Program-made: the position numbers and the translations under genes
Notes under the pieces: generated by a model
Database searches by the model: none
Told to the model about the DNA's origin: nothing
The model's input: the letters and a program-made list of their open reading frames with translations, nothing else
Shown: positions 44,215-55,800 of the stretch, in pieces
Layout: every line of letters starts with the position of its first letter
How positions within the stretch are numbered: the first letter of the stretch is position 1
From: Takakia lepidozioides
Taxonomy: Eukaryota > Streptophyta > Takakiopsida > Takakiales > Takakiaceae
Reading direction: 5' to 3'
NCBI GenBank assembly: GCA_030704615.1
Contig: CM060734.1
Coordinates: 49,926,042-49,990,041, forward strand
DNA: 64,000 nt

Positions 44215-44886
44215 TTACCTTAGAGAGAGGAGAACCCGCCTCATGGGAGGCATCTGGTGGGGGGACCAGGTGAGGGGAAGCCGATGGAATGGAGAAAGAG
44301 TCAATTGCCGCCTGAACTTCTTGGTCGATGGAGGGAACAGATTGGCTGACCTCCGATTGTCTTCTGCAGATTGGCTCTCGATTTTGCTCAATTGGCCCAG
44401 GGGCTCCAGTCGGGGTGGGGCCTCCTTTTTTTTTGCCTGCGTTTGCACCCCAGGGGAGCCACTTGAGGAAGATGATTCAGAGGGAATCCCTCTGAGGTGA
44501 TCTCTTGTCCTTTGCACATCATCTTGGTGGTTAATATCTGTCAAACGTTGGTCCAACAGCCTGGAGAGAAAGGTAAAGGCATTTGATAGCACATACTTTG
44601 CCCTGATGTGGGCTGGCTGCGTGCCCCAAGGTTTCCCCAAACAATCCTCCCTGATCCACCAAGACTTGCCTGGGGGGGGGGTGTGGTAGATGTCTGCATC
44701 CTCCATTAGAGCCAGCACCTGGGTGTTAGGCCTGCAGTTCAAATAAGGGTGTTCTTCCACATACGCCCCCCAGGTGATGGACGAGGATGGAGAAATGAGA
44801 TAGCACGGTAGATGATTGGCAAAAAAAATCCTGTATTTTAGCCATGAGCATGCACTAAGGGCTGCTCTTGGGGGGACACTTTTCAA
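44215..44886 (-). pseudogene. second small LINE frame between ORF1 and ORF2
   Basis: A minus-strand frame of 223 codons overlapping the end of ORF1 by about 30 nt in another register. It contains GKSWWIREDCLGKPWGTQPA and a Ser/Lys-rich tail. It may be the displaced C-terminal part of ORF1 after a frameshift, or a separate short ORF. No domain is recognised. Confidence 0.4.
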
Positions 44887-46165
44887 TGAAACTTAACACG
44901 TCCTGATTGGTGATCCACAGTGATTCCAGATCATGCCTATCTTCAGATGTAATGAGAATTGAGGCTGGGGGGCCTATTTTGAAGACAATGGGGGTAACAC
45001 AAGAGGCTTTGGGAGCCTCGTTGGTGGACAAGGCTGAGCATCCTGGAAGCACCAGGTCTTGGAATGATTGAATGGATTTTAGAACAATGGCCACCGTCGG
45101 ACTGCTTGCAATCGCTGAAGGAGAGAGCTTCATAGCTGGGTCCGCCTCTTGGGAGGAAGGAGCTGCGGGAGGTGGAGGGGGATTGGAGGCCTGTGCTGTG
45201 GTGAGAGGGGGATCCTTATGGGCAAAAGGAGGGGCAGACAGTGAGCAGCTAGCCTCTAGATGCATAGGATCCAAGGGGTCTTTTTGTTTTTTGGCAATGT
45301 GTACTGGACTAAACTGCAGAAGATCAGCAGATAGAGATGGGGTTGGAGACAGTAGAGAGTGCGAGGGGAAGGGGGGGTTAGATGGAAGAGGAGGGGGGGG
45401 GGGGGAGAGAGAGGTAGGATGGAACTGAGAAGAGGCGTGTGGGTTAGCCGCAGGCCCTACAACTAAGGACCTTTTCCTCTTACTGAAAGTGCAATTTACC
45501 TTAATGTGTCCATGCTTCCCACAGCCAAAGCATGCTGAATAAGATGCATCTTCAATCAGCCGAATTGTGAAGTAGTTCCCTTCAGTATCGATTGGCAGTC
45601 GCACATAGCCCGGCAGCACTGCTTCATAAGGCATCATCAGCACCATTTTAGGACAACCATCTTCATTCATTTTTGTTGCGATGGTGGCCGAATTCCATGA
45701 TGGCATTTTCCTGAGGACATCAGTGTTCATGAGAGGATCAAATACCCCCAGACAGCCCAAGTACTCTCCAAAATGGTTTGCAATGTCTGGTAGATTTGCC
45801 AGGTACTGATCTGGGATAAAAGGAATAGAGACAACTCTAGGTCCCCACAATTTGTCGTTCTTGTTGCCCAGCTTAGACGACCAAGGGAAGATATTTACGT
45901 TAAAACCCTTATGATGCGGGTTGAATTGCAGGGCCTTAGCTGCCGCAACTGCCGATTCAGACATCACTGAAAAGAAACCACGTCCTTTGGCAATGCAGAA
46001 GTGGTGGTTAAGCTCACCCGGGCCCCAAGGTAGCGGATCGCCCAGTCCCTCACGTAGGATCTCTTGACTTTCTGCCCGGAAAGTGTAGTAAGACACCAGA
46101 ATTCTCCATACCTGGGATTCTGATGTACAGATCTTGTATATCCAACTTGATAAGGGGAAAGACAT
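44855..46165 (-). CDS. LINE ORF1 protein (DUF4283-like, zinc knuckle)
   Basis: A 436-codon minus-strand frame. The N-terminal half has the DUF4283-type nucleic-acid-binding fold of plant LINE ORF1 (FCIAKGRGFFSVMSESAVAA, WSSKLGNKNDKLWGPRVVSI, YVRLPIDTEGNYFTIRLIED). A CCHC knuckle follows (CFGCGKHGHIKVNC), then a long Pro/Ser-rich region (PTSLSPPPPPLPSNPPFPS). It would coat LINE RNA. Whether the first Met used is 46165 or a later one is uncertain, since the upstream sequence in 46170-47319 is a long 5' UTR with internal duplicated blocks (46690-46980). Confidence 0.75.
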   Translation of the reverse strand: MSFPLSSWIYKICTSESQVWRILVSYYTFRAESQEILREGLGDPLPWGPGELNHHFCIAKGRGFFSVMSESAVAAAKALQFNPHHKGFNVNIFPWSSKLGNKNDKLWGPRVVSIPFIPDQYLANLPDIANHFGEYLGCLGVFDPLMNTDVLRKMPSWNSATIATKMNEDGCPKMVLMMPYEAVLPGYVRLPIDTEGNYFTIRLIEDASYSACFGCGKHGHIKVNCTFSKRKRSLVVGPAANPHASSQFHPTSLSPPPPPLPSNPPFPSHSLLSPTPSLSADLLQFSPVHIAKKQKDPLDPMHLEASCSLSAPPFAHKDPPLTTAQASNPPPPPAAPSSQEADPAMKLSPSAIASSPTVAIVLKSIQSFQDLVLPGCSALSTNEAPKASCVTPIVFKIGPPASILITSEDRHDLESLWITNQDVLSFIEKCPPKSSP

Positions 46166-47319
46166 TGCTCATTGCTTGCTGCTCCTGCAGGGGGTCAGTG
46201 AAAAACTCCTCTTCTTCTGGTACTGGAGGGGAGAGGCACTGCTCCAGGATGTGCGGGGGTCTTGCCTCACTGATGTGGGCTTTCGGGGGCAGATCCGTCG
46301 AAGGTGGCGGGATTGCTTAGGCCTGTAAATTTGCCTTGAGCTGGCCGATCTTTCCTGGTGGGCCCAGTAGAAGCCTCGGCTTGAGCTTGGCTGGGACCCC
46401 TTAGGCGGGTGCCTGCTTGAGTGACCCGACTGGCGATGCGGCTAGTCTGAGGACTTGGAGCGAAGGAACATGGAATTCGGCACCATGGCACGCAACACAG
46501 AGAGAGGTGCCTGGGAAGGATTAGGGACACTAAGAGAGGTAGTAACGAGTGAATTGCAAACAACTAGAGAGGAGAAAGCAGGAAGGCAATTAAGGTAGCC
46601 GGATTGAGCACCGAGAACTAGACTATAAAAGAAGAAGCAGTCATACTGAATAAGGAGAATTAAACCGGCAATGCAGACTCTCAGATGGTTCTACTGCGGA
46701 AATTAACAGGGAAGCCGAGAGAATCTGGAGCTAGGATGAACACAGGCCACTAAACACAATAACACGAGGCCACTGACTACCTCGTAACGAGAGCCTGGGG
46801 TGGGAGAAGCGCTAAGCGTTGGCTCCAAGTGGAGTGACAGGGACAGCTCAAAACGCGCTGAAGACTCTCTGATGGATCTACTGTGGAAATTAACAGGGAA
46901 GCCGAGTGGATCTGGAGCCTGTATGAACACAAGGCCAGCAACTACCTCGTAGCGAGAGCCCGGGGGATGAGTTAGCTCCAAGTGGAGTGAAAGAGACAGC
47001 TCAAAACGTCATTGATATCAGCCGGCAACCGAGAGGGGGGAAGCAAAGTTAAGGGGCTGAGGCGGCGGAACACGCACGAAATGATGAATGAGACAAGGCA
47101 GGTATAGGATGAACCGAAGGGATGTCGAGGTAGTCACCAAAAGATCAGCGAAAGAGGCTTAAATGTATTTAGAAAATCATACAAACCAAGTGTTTAAAGC
47201 ATGGACTCCATTTGCTTCCGGGGAGGCCCTGCTTCAGCTGGCGATCGGTAGAGAGAGACCACATGAGAGAGACGAAGTGACCATTGGGCCTCGCTCTCAC
47301 CGCGAAACGCGGAGCCCCC
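46166..47319 (-). other. LINE 5' UTR with an internal duplication
   Basis: A non-coding LINE leader. Two blocks near 46680-46850 and 46860-47010 repeat the same sequence, sharing ctactg-ggaaattaacaggg then aagccgag, and gagcctgg or gagcccgg then gctccaagtggagtga. The leader thus contains a tandem duplication of about 180 bp, as often seen in LINE promoters. Confidence 0.5.
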
Positions 47320-47487
47320 AGGAGTTTTAATTTCCCACTGAGAAAATCAAATTTAGTAGTAGTTTTGGGAGCGAGAGTTTTAATTTCGCATTGAGAAAAT
47401 AAAATTTAGTTGTAATTTCGGGAGTGAGAGTTTTAATTTCGCACTGAGAAAATAAAATGAAGTAGGAGTTTCGGGAGTGAGAGTTTC
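47320..47487 (+). repeat. 53-bp tandem array, right part
   Basis: Three further copies of the unit described at 38395-38911 continue after the LINE, starting aggagttttaatttcccact. Their presence shows that the LINE split one array. Confidence 0.85.
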
Positions 47488-47610
47488 GTCTCGATGAATT
47501 ATCCATGGACATGACAACCTTTAAGGTCTCTTGGAGTCTCAGCGCCCTTTTCTCAAGACTATCATGGAAAGGGCAAATCCCACGCCTATAGGGTAACATG
47601 TTTATCATGT

Positions 47611-47720
47611 ATAGGGGTTACCAGTTTCTTAAGTGTTGTTGGGAGGGCCTATGTGAGCAGTTAAAATAGGGGTTACCTATTTCTTAAGTGTTGCTGGGAG
47701 AGCCTATGTGAGCAGTTTTA
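47611..47720 (+). repeat. 55-bp tandem duplication
   Basis: Two adjacent 55-bp copies (ataggggttacc, then tttcttaagtgttg and gggag-gcctatgtgagcag) with about five differences. Confidence 0.85.
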
Positions 47721-47869
47721 GTTTCGCAAAATTTTTAGTTTCTCAATTTCTGTTTCGCTGAAGAATATTCGAGAGGCATCTTAGGAATATGCAGTATATT
47801 CGCTTGTGCTCACGCCCACATGGGCATGCTCATGCCCTACCCAACCTGAAGCTTGCTAGCCCAAGGCTA

Positions 47870-48015
47870 CGCGGTATTAGGAGGGAGGTACAAGGATCCC
47901 ACTAACTTAGCCCACTACACAAATCTCTGCCCGACCATGCCACCAAGATTTGAACCCAGTAACCATCTGGGCAGCATTTAATGAGGTAACCAATTGGGCG
48001 ACTGAGTGGTACAAA
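47870..48015 (-). repeat. tRNA-like SINE, copy 1
   Basis: On the minus strand TCGCCCAATTGG (48001-47990) fits an A box and GGGTTCAAATCTT (47957-47945) a B box, about 33 nt apart. The downstream part (ggcatggtcgggcagag) is shared with 51380-51450. This points to a SINE family of tRNA origin. The end and tail were not resolved. Confidence 0.45.
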
Positions 48016-48057
48016 GATTACGCTCTATATTAAAGCTTATGTAACAGGAAACAGGAA

Positions 48058-48281
48058 AGTGTAGTTGTAGATTAGCTCCTCGATAATCTCAGCTGCAGGC
48101 TTAACTTTTTGGAAGTCTCTGGGTCAGGGCTACGTTGCTGTGAGAGGTTCGCTCTCTTTCAGCACACTGCTGCACTTCACTGACTACAGTGTGTAGCCCT
48201 CATGGTGCAAAAGGGGTTTTATTTTTTTCCCCTCAATTCTGGAATAAATGATATATTTCACGTTATTAAAAAAAAAAAAAA
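48058..48281 (+). mobile_element. 5'-truncated LINE 3' tail, inverted relative to the full LINE
   Basis: The sequence from agtgtagttgtagattagct to the poly(A) run at 48267-48281 matches the reverse complement of 38935-39177, the 3' UTR of the LINE at 38912-47319. About 22 bp (tagcaggcaatggatcgccc and neighbours) are missing from this copy. It is a dead-on-arrival insertion of the same family. Confidence 0.85.
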
Positions 48282-49750
48282 CAGTGAACACAACTGGTAA
48301 TCAATTATCAAGTCCTTTGTTGACTATTTTATAATTAATTAACACCATTAATATTTGTGTAAGGAGCGAGGAGCGTGCTAGTAACTTGGGGTTATTAGTT
48401 ATCTAGTACGCTTCTGAGAACCACAAGTACGAAATTGACAAATTTAGTCAGAACAGGGTATGTAGTATGTACATGGATCGCATAGATTAATTAGCGACAC
48501 TGGACAGCTGGTTAGTGAGATTATGTCAGACTAAAGCGTGTAATTGGATGGACACATCACACATAGAGTGGTGTAGCAGGCAGTAAGTAAGTGGGGTGTG
48601 TCAGATCACTAAAGTAGCTCCTCAGACTACCAGCTACTTGCCTCATGTGACCCACATACTTCCACCTAATCAAACAGTAACGAGCCAGAGATTAATTTAG
48701 TACGCTGCATGATTGGCGTACTGTAGCAGTACTCTGTTACTATTACAAACTTTCCGACAGACACTTGTAATTACTAATGCCATATATTGAATCAGTCAAC
48801 ACTATAACTACTCTCTCAGACACTTGCCGCCATCCTCATAAACCCCCTAATAAATCACCCAGACCAGGCTCGTAATCAACCATTCATTCAGTTTATCAGG
48901 TCGGAAGGACAAGCAGCCTCCAGACAGTCACTACATATGTAACACGGTTCAAAATTATCAAGGCAGCGCGCTTCTCGAGGTGCTTGAAAACAGTAAGTAT
49001 GCCCTTAGTAACCTGCCTTTAACTCTGCATTAGCCGTTAATCACTGATCGACTTCCTTCATTTACTTCGATGAGACTCCCATTATTCATCGATCTTGAGG
49101 TCGCTCGGTCGCGGCGCCAGTATCCAGTGGTTAATGGTGCAGGGAATATTCAACTTATTATACTGTTATAAAATATATAATTCTGGAGGTCCATTACCGC
49201 ATATAATGGGAGCTCTGACTTGGAGCCCGAGACGTCAGGCCCACCCATTGTGTGACGTGTCTGGAAATGAGCTGACACGTAGCCATTACGTGGCATCACG
49301 TATGCATGGATGGAAGTTTTTCCCTTTGGATGATGTTATGACATTTGGATGAAGTTCTGTGGGTCACCTTGTGGATGACGTTTTGCATGAACCATCAAAG
49401 TCGCGATCCGAGCCTGCATCCCGTGATCGTGACCATCGAAAATCCTGTGATTTGTCTTCTGAAGTTATGAGATCTGTTTTTCTGGTACAATTTATAATAA
49501 TTTTTGGATCAATTTAACATGTTTAAAAAATTGAAGTAAACATGAAACAAAACAATGTCACTACAGGGGAGAATGGATGTCTTCACAAAAATATTTTTTA
49601 TTGCAGTTTTCATCCATCAGCTGTATTCATTGTTTTACATTTTGTCTCATTGAGGGGGCCACTTAAGTTACGTACCCTGGGGGCGTGGCTTTTGTTTTGG
49701 TCGGTGCGTGAACAGTTAGATGGTGATGGTGCGAAGTCCGTGACGGAAGT
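48282..49750. other. spacer, no gene seen
   Basis: AT-rich intergenic sequence. The frame at 49095-49352 has no protein-family resemblance. Confidence 0.4.
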
Positions 49751-49752
49751 TT

Positions 49753-49930
49753 TCTATTTACCCTTGTGTTGTCCCCCTAAAGTCGTCGTAGGAAACATCA
49801 GTATGAACAGAGAGAAGACTCCGGCCGAGGCTGGCGTAACTAAGAGCCACTATCAGTATGAACATATAACTATTTACCCATGTGTCATGTTCCACTAAAG
49901 TCGTCCTAGGAAACATAAGTATCGCTATGA
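49753..49930 (+). repeat. 43-bp dispersed block (copy 2) framed by a duplicated segment
   Basis: The 43-bp block shared with 8021-8063 occupies 49809-49851. Directly left (49753-49806) and right (about 49869-49930) lies the same segment: tatttaccc, ctaaagtcgtc, taggaaacat, agtatgaac. The block therefore sits between two direct copies of about 55 bp, either from a tandem duplication or from an insertion with unusually long flanking duplication. Confidence 0.5.
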
Positions 49931-51150
49931 ACATAACTATCTGGAGAGACTATTAGATCAGCAGCCTTGTCCAAACGATCCAAGCATATGATCCATTGTA
50001 CACATCAACATGGGGGAAAAAAAACATAGGATCTTGGTTTAGTGCCCTGTGTTTTGTGAGGTGTGATACGATATCCCTATCCTCTCCTTTTGACCAAAAC
50101 ATATTTCTATATAGGTAGCTCCCGCGCAAGCCGATTCAGCCTTTCCATTTTGTTGCCTGCAAAGATGTCTATGGATGCAGGTTTGCAAATGCCACAAACT
50201 TTGCTTGGAGTTCCTGGAGTTCCCAATAATTTAACGGTCCCCATGGTCGAGAGGTTGTGTATGGTTGAGCTCTTAATGAATGGTGTCAAGACAATCTGGA
50301 ATTGTGATGTTAGGTCCGGGCCCTTATGTTTCGAAATGCCCAATGTCTTATTGGGTCATTGTATAAAGTGAACCCTCAATCAAACCTTCAAATTAAACGA
50401 CATGTAAGTTATGTTACTGCAATATATGAATATGAATACATAATGGCACTGGTGTCGTATTGTGACCGGATGCTTGTTCTTAGCTCTTATCACTCTTACA
50501 ATCGTTTGGACCAAGTTCCAACTCGTCCAAGCAATCATATTGAGCAACCTAACAAGATGACAATCAGGCCAGACGGAAAGTTGGAACTACCTATTATCAC
50601 ATGAACGCCTCACTTTTTCTTCATTCATTGGGCCACAACACGTGCTCCATTCCAGGGTCACATTCCGTCGGCATGAAATGATTTAACTTACGACGTGGTC
50701 TTGCCCCAATAGGCTTGCAGCCTACAGGGCCTACATACTTCCATGTGGTCAAACCCGAATAAACGATGATGTCATGGTCAAGCTTTGATCTGCAAACAAA
50801 CCTTCTCTTGGTGGGTCCGACAAGCGTGAAGCAAAGAGTTTGACTTTGATGGCCGACTAAGTTATATGCAGGGAGTTAGTTGTTGCCATAACCTATGCAC
50901 CACTCTCCCTCTTCCATTTTTCTTGTTTGTCTGTCTCCCGTCATCATGCTCTCACCCTCTCAGACTTCCTTTGTTTTCCGGTTTCCTTCTTTTCTCTTAA
51001 TCTGGCATCACCTCCCCAACTGATTTGACGCCTGAATATCTCTGTTGCAAAGCGGATTTATCGTTGGATCTCCATGGCCCCACAGCAATCACCATTCTTG
51101 GCTGTTTATACTATATTCTTTACAGTATCCCCAAAATTATTCAAGGCAAT
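49931..51150. other. spacer, no gene seen
   Basis: The frames at 50063-50604 look partly protein-like (MPQTLLGVPGVPNNLTVPMV) but match no family I recognise and have no splice partners. Confidence 0.35.
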
Positions 51151-51159
51151 CAGGCCCCT

Positions 51160-51290
51160 ATATATATATATATATTTTTAAGAGCTTAATTTTCAGGGGT
51201 TTTAATTTTTTCCCCGAATAATTTTTATCAATAAATTAACCAGGGCTACAATTCCCCTGTTCATAATTTTAAAAAAAAAATCTATTCTCT
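51160..51290 (+). mobile_element. diverged LINE 3' tail
   Basis: aggggttttaattttttccc, then gaataatttttatcaataaa, has the layout of the LINE tail at 48205-48281 (ggggttttatttttttcccc, then aattctggaataaatgat). It is followed by an A run at 51272-51281. This is an old copy of a related LINE. Confidence 0.4.
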
Positions 51291-51379
51291 TAAAGTTCGG
51301 GAGGCGTAAATTATGGTGTGGAGAGAAAATAACCTGGCAAATAATAACAAATAATAATAACCTGAAGGGCCCTTGGGAG

Positions 51380-51450
51380 TGTGTAGGAGATTATCCCACA
51401 CCCGACAATGTAGCCAGATTTGAACCCAATATCAGCTGGGCCGCACTCCC
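51380..51450 (-). repeat. tRNA-like SINE, copy 2 (B box part)
   Basis: cccgacaatgtagccagatt followed by tgaacccaatatcagctggg aligns with cccgaccatgccaccaagat then ttgaacccagtaaccatctg at 47930-47970. The minus-strand B box is GGGTTCAAATCTGGC. The A box is not clear in this copy. Confidence 0.4.
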
Positions 51451-52890
51451 ATACCGACAATCTTTCAAGCGAAAGGAAGAGCATATGTAAAATGGCGAAA
51501 TCTGAGAGAGATAAGAGTTGGCATTGATCGTACCCCTTGCGGTGGGTCCTACGGTTTCAGTTGGCGAAACCAGGACCGCAAGCCACGTCACCACGTTGGC
51601 GCTACCTCTGCACCGCGCTACTGCTATGCTCTGCTCTGCTCTGTCTCGCGACTCGCATGGAGCTTGGCACCGCACCGCTGCGCAGCACAGCAGCATATTG
51701 GCCGATGCTCCGATTAGCGCCGGACCTGCCTTCTTCTGCTGTGCGACCGCTGCATTCTTTTCGTACGGACTCGTCTGTGGAAGTATTTCATTCGGGGACC
51801 AGGCTTTCTTTGCTTTAGAACGTCATTGATCAGTTTATGGAAGCTTACAGTTTGTGATTTGCATCGGCCTTTCGTGTCCATTGCCGGTTCATACCAAGCA
51901 CGTTCGTTCTGGGGATGATTCAGCAAACACTGAAAGCGCACTTCCGCTGGTCACGTCTGTATAGCGCGTGTTTGTGTTCGGGATTGTTTATTGAACTCAC
52001 ATTGAATCTCTGCAAACTGCGCGGGCTTGCGTGTCTATCGCCTTCTTGCACGGTAAATTAGTCTGCGTTCCCAAATGTCGAAAACACACTCTGTGGTTTG
52101 AGTTCTTGATTTTTTGCAAGTTATGCAGGCCTCACTCTTATGTGATAGCACAAAGCACGCAGTGCACATTATCGAATGAGTTTTAGCATCGCTCTTTTTC
52201 CGTCATTGTTCCGATTTTTTTATTCGCAGCATTGTCTTTCAGCTATCTCCTTGTCAACCAAAGTCGAAAGTTTATCATCTGTCGGAAAGTGTTTCGGTAC
52301 CATCGTCACTTGGACCTATGTCGCTCACAATTGTAAGGTTTTGTGATGTTTTCTTTCTTGAAATTCTTGTGTAATCACTTTGAGCATACCTCTCCAGTGC
52401 AGCTGTTAAATCATTAGCCCTTGTTATCCTGCGTTAGATATGAAGTAGCATTTGATCGAGAAGGTCCCAGTTCTATTTGTATTTCTTTGTTTCCTCCAGG
52501 GAGACAATGGTGCGGTTATGAGGGGCATTAGCAGGGGGCAGTTCGCATACTTGGAGATCTGAGACTCAGAGACTTGAACTGTGACAGCGACGCACTTGTT
52601 CTGACGTTGCACGGAATCTAAGAACCCAGGGGCTCAAGACAGCGACGTACTTGCTTTCACGTTGCACTTTCTACAAATTCAAATCGGACTCTCTCCATTT
52701 TCGCGCCGGCATGTAAATCTTGATGGAAAGGATTGACAGCATTTCTCCTTGTGTACTAAAACGCAGCCAGGTAGTGCCCCATAGTGGCGCATGGAGACCG
52801 ATTCACTTTCTTAGGCGAAAACTAGCGAGGGATGAGTGCAAGTGAGTTTGAAGTCAAAGGTGAAGAAAGGAGACTCCTAGCAACTGGTGC

Positions 52891-55800
52891 ATGATGGAAT
52901 TAGCAGACTATGGGATGGACGACTGTCAGATCCGAGCAGGCCGTGAGAACACTTGCATATCGCCAGTCTGTACGCCAATTGGGAATAACTCTCCGTCTAG
53001 TGTGGAAGGCACTTCTACTCCTTCCCCCTCTGATCGCCGGGCTGAGCGACGGGTAATCAGCATACTTCGCCTCTTCGTCCCACTGTCTGTGTGCGCATAT
53101 TCCCTTAGTTCTCTCTCTTTTGGTGCAGTGAACTATCTTTTATGCTCTCGTTCCCTGCTCACATCTTCCTCGTCCGGTGCAGTAACGATAGTTTCTCTCT
53201 TTTGCTTGCCATACGTTTTCTATCGCCTTTGCAATCAACAAATATATTCGCTTTTGACACCTTAGACCTCAGCAAAGCATCCAGCAATTTGGCAATCTTG
53301 TCCTTCTGTTTCCCTCTGTGGACGTTGTCTCCTTCGTGGGATTTACTCGCACCATCTTAGGGGAGACAACTGTTTATGACTGTGCATCTAGATGGTGGAT
53401 GAATGCCCCTCTCAATCTCATCAGGCGCTAGTATCAGGAATGTGGTCAGTTCCCTGCTTTAGTCCCATAGCCATTAGGCTATTGGAAAGAAAAGTTTCCC
53501 GAGTCATATTTACTACAAGCAACCCCTACATAATATTTTTTCTGCCACCTCCTCGTTAACTGGATGTATTCTTGCAAGACGCCTTTCTGCCTTCCAGCCA
53601 TTACTGCAGGGAATAGATGAGCATCCACCAGATGCCACCTAATTTTCCCTTGCCCATAGCTTGGGCAATTGGAAAGTTGCACATATCCAGTAGGGGCATA
53701 GTGACTCCTCAAGTGAAGTGTCCTAAGTTTCCTAAGAGGCCACAGATTTACTGTAGCCTCTCTCTGGACCTGATACCAGCTATCAGGACTATGACCTGCT
53801 GTAAATTGAATGCAACAACAGGTAATTAGTGAAGACCAAACTCCCAAACAACTTGGTTCACAGCCACCTCGGCTCTATGATTGACAGTCTTATTGACAGT
53901 GCAGTGGAGAGCAGATAAGCAGAGCCAATCTCGGTGCCCAGCAAACAGAAATCAAGGGCAATGGGTATGTCTCTCATTAACTGTTGATGGAAAATGGGAA
54001 TAGCATGTCTGTAACAATATAAGAATGCGTTGAACGCTAAGCTCATCTAAAGTCGTTGTGATCACATAGACAACTTACATGTGTGCCAAGAACGAGGATT
54101 ACTCGACCTTCTCCTGCAAATACTTGCTACAATTGGGGAAAATCACCTTTCTGGAGCAGGTTGGGAAGTGTCCAGAGAGAGCAAAAGAACTACATAGCTG
54201 GCACCTTGTTTGGGTAAAGGTCTAGAGGAAGGAGGGAAGAGCGTGCTTAATATTAATCGTAGTGATGAATGACTGTTGCTACACTTTGCGTCAATGTTCT
54301 CGTTCTTTCTGTCAGAATGTGTAAAGTTATGTCATTCGCAGCATGAACTGTGTGAGGTCTTGTAATCCTCTTATCACCAAATTTTGTGTCTGTCAATTGG
54401 CAGATTTTCTGGTGAACAACTCACAGATTATCTGGCAAAATTCATAAAGCTGTTATTCTTTTTATGTAGATACTCTGTAAGAATTGGGAGCTGCATGATC
54501 GTTCAATGTGTCGCTACCAAGGCAACATTGGTCCTGTCTGCAAGTGGTAAGTTGCTTGATATTATCCCACATTCCTTCCTCAAGTATCAGAGTGGTGTGG
54601 TGTAGTAACGATTCTATCTAATGTGGATTGCGTTCTGAATCTATCCGTTCAGGGGAATTTCACAAAGTAACTAGAAAGTGAGTTCCAAGGAGGAGGATTA
54701 GATGTCTCCAGCACAAATTTTTAGGGACAGATAAGAAGAGATGGGGGCAGCAGAGTGGGGCCTGCAATGGTTTGGGGGAGGGAGGTGGTGTGTAGATACA
54801 AGTGCCACAAACTGTTTGGAATTTGGGTTTGTATTATGTGGACTTCACAAGAAGAGAACGTGGATATGTACAGCACAATACCAAAGCAGGCTCACAAGAA
54901 GCACAAGGGCCGACACTCTTCAGCCTCAAAAGCTTGCCTCATGGAAAAGTTTGAACATGTGGCACCCCCTCAAGAGGAGGTACATCCTTTTTGTGTCTTG
55001 ATGCTGTTGATCTTCATCTCTTCAATTCGAAATTGAGCTTTGCAATGTAGCTTCATAAGGACTGCCTTTGGTCCTAGGTTTTATGCAAGGATGTTATCAA
55101 CAAATGGAAAAGCTAGAAAGACACCTATAGGTAGATTGTAACCTTGAAAACACTAATGACTTGTTTGTTGTCAATGCCTAATTTTTAAAAATCAGAACTA
55201 CGTTCATTAGCCTTGTTTGCTTGGTGGCATGAAATGCAAACAAAGTCATCACTGTACACTGATTTTGGCTTCGTCGGCAGGGTGTTGCAGGTTCAGGTGA
55301 TCTAAAAATCAGCAAGACATTTGAGAGACTTGTAGAGCGGTCAGAATTGCAAGAGGAAGTGGGTTCAGACTCCATTCCTTGTGTTGAAAGACTTTGCCAA
55401 TTTTATTTTCATTTCTTTTTGGTGATGTTGGGTGGTTATTTTGCATGGATTGGTTGCTTCTTCTCTTCTTGCTTTCTAGAACTTTAGTTCTTATTCTTGG
55501 GATCTGGTTTTGTTTCCTCTCTCATGTTCTTCCATTTTGTCCCATAAAGCTATATGAGCTTTCCGCGGACGTTATAAAGCACCATTTCATTTCATTTCTC
55601 TCTCCCTCTCTGGGCCTTACCACTGAACTGATGAAAAATTGTGTGCAGGTATTCATATTACATAAACGGCTGCAGGAGGAAGTGAAATTGCGTATAGCAT
55701 TTGAAAGGGCTATGGAATGTGCCACTGGAGCTCTGTCAGGCTTCGCATGTCATCTTCCAATTAGTGTAATAATTCTTGCAGAATAGCTTCTTAAATTATT

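Larger units (their letters stand above)
38912..47319 (-). mobile_element. full-length plant LINE (L1-type) inserted in the 53-bp array
   Basis: An 8.4-kb non-LTR retrotransposon on the minus strand. The 5' end (47319) begins GGGGGCTCC. ORF1 carries a zinc knuckle; ORF2 carries an AP-type endonuclease, reverse transcriptase and a zf-RVT tail. The 3' end is an A-rich tail (+ strand T-rich, 38912-38934). The 8-bp sequence aggagttt flanks both ends (38904-38911 and 47320-47327), consistent with a target duplication within the array unit. At least four frame changes in ORF2 show that this copy is no longer autonomous. Confidence 0.85.

Noticed and set aside
54384-54605. Short plus-strand frame in intron 1 of the DUF547 gene
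   Set aside because: No compatible splice sites or conserved motif; the exons on both sides already agree in phase without it.
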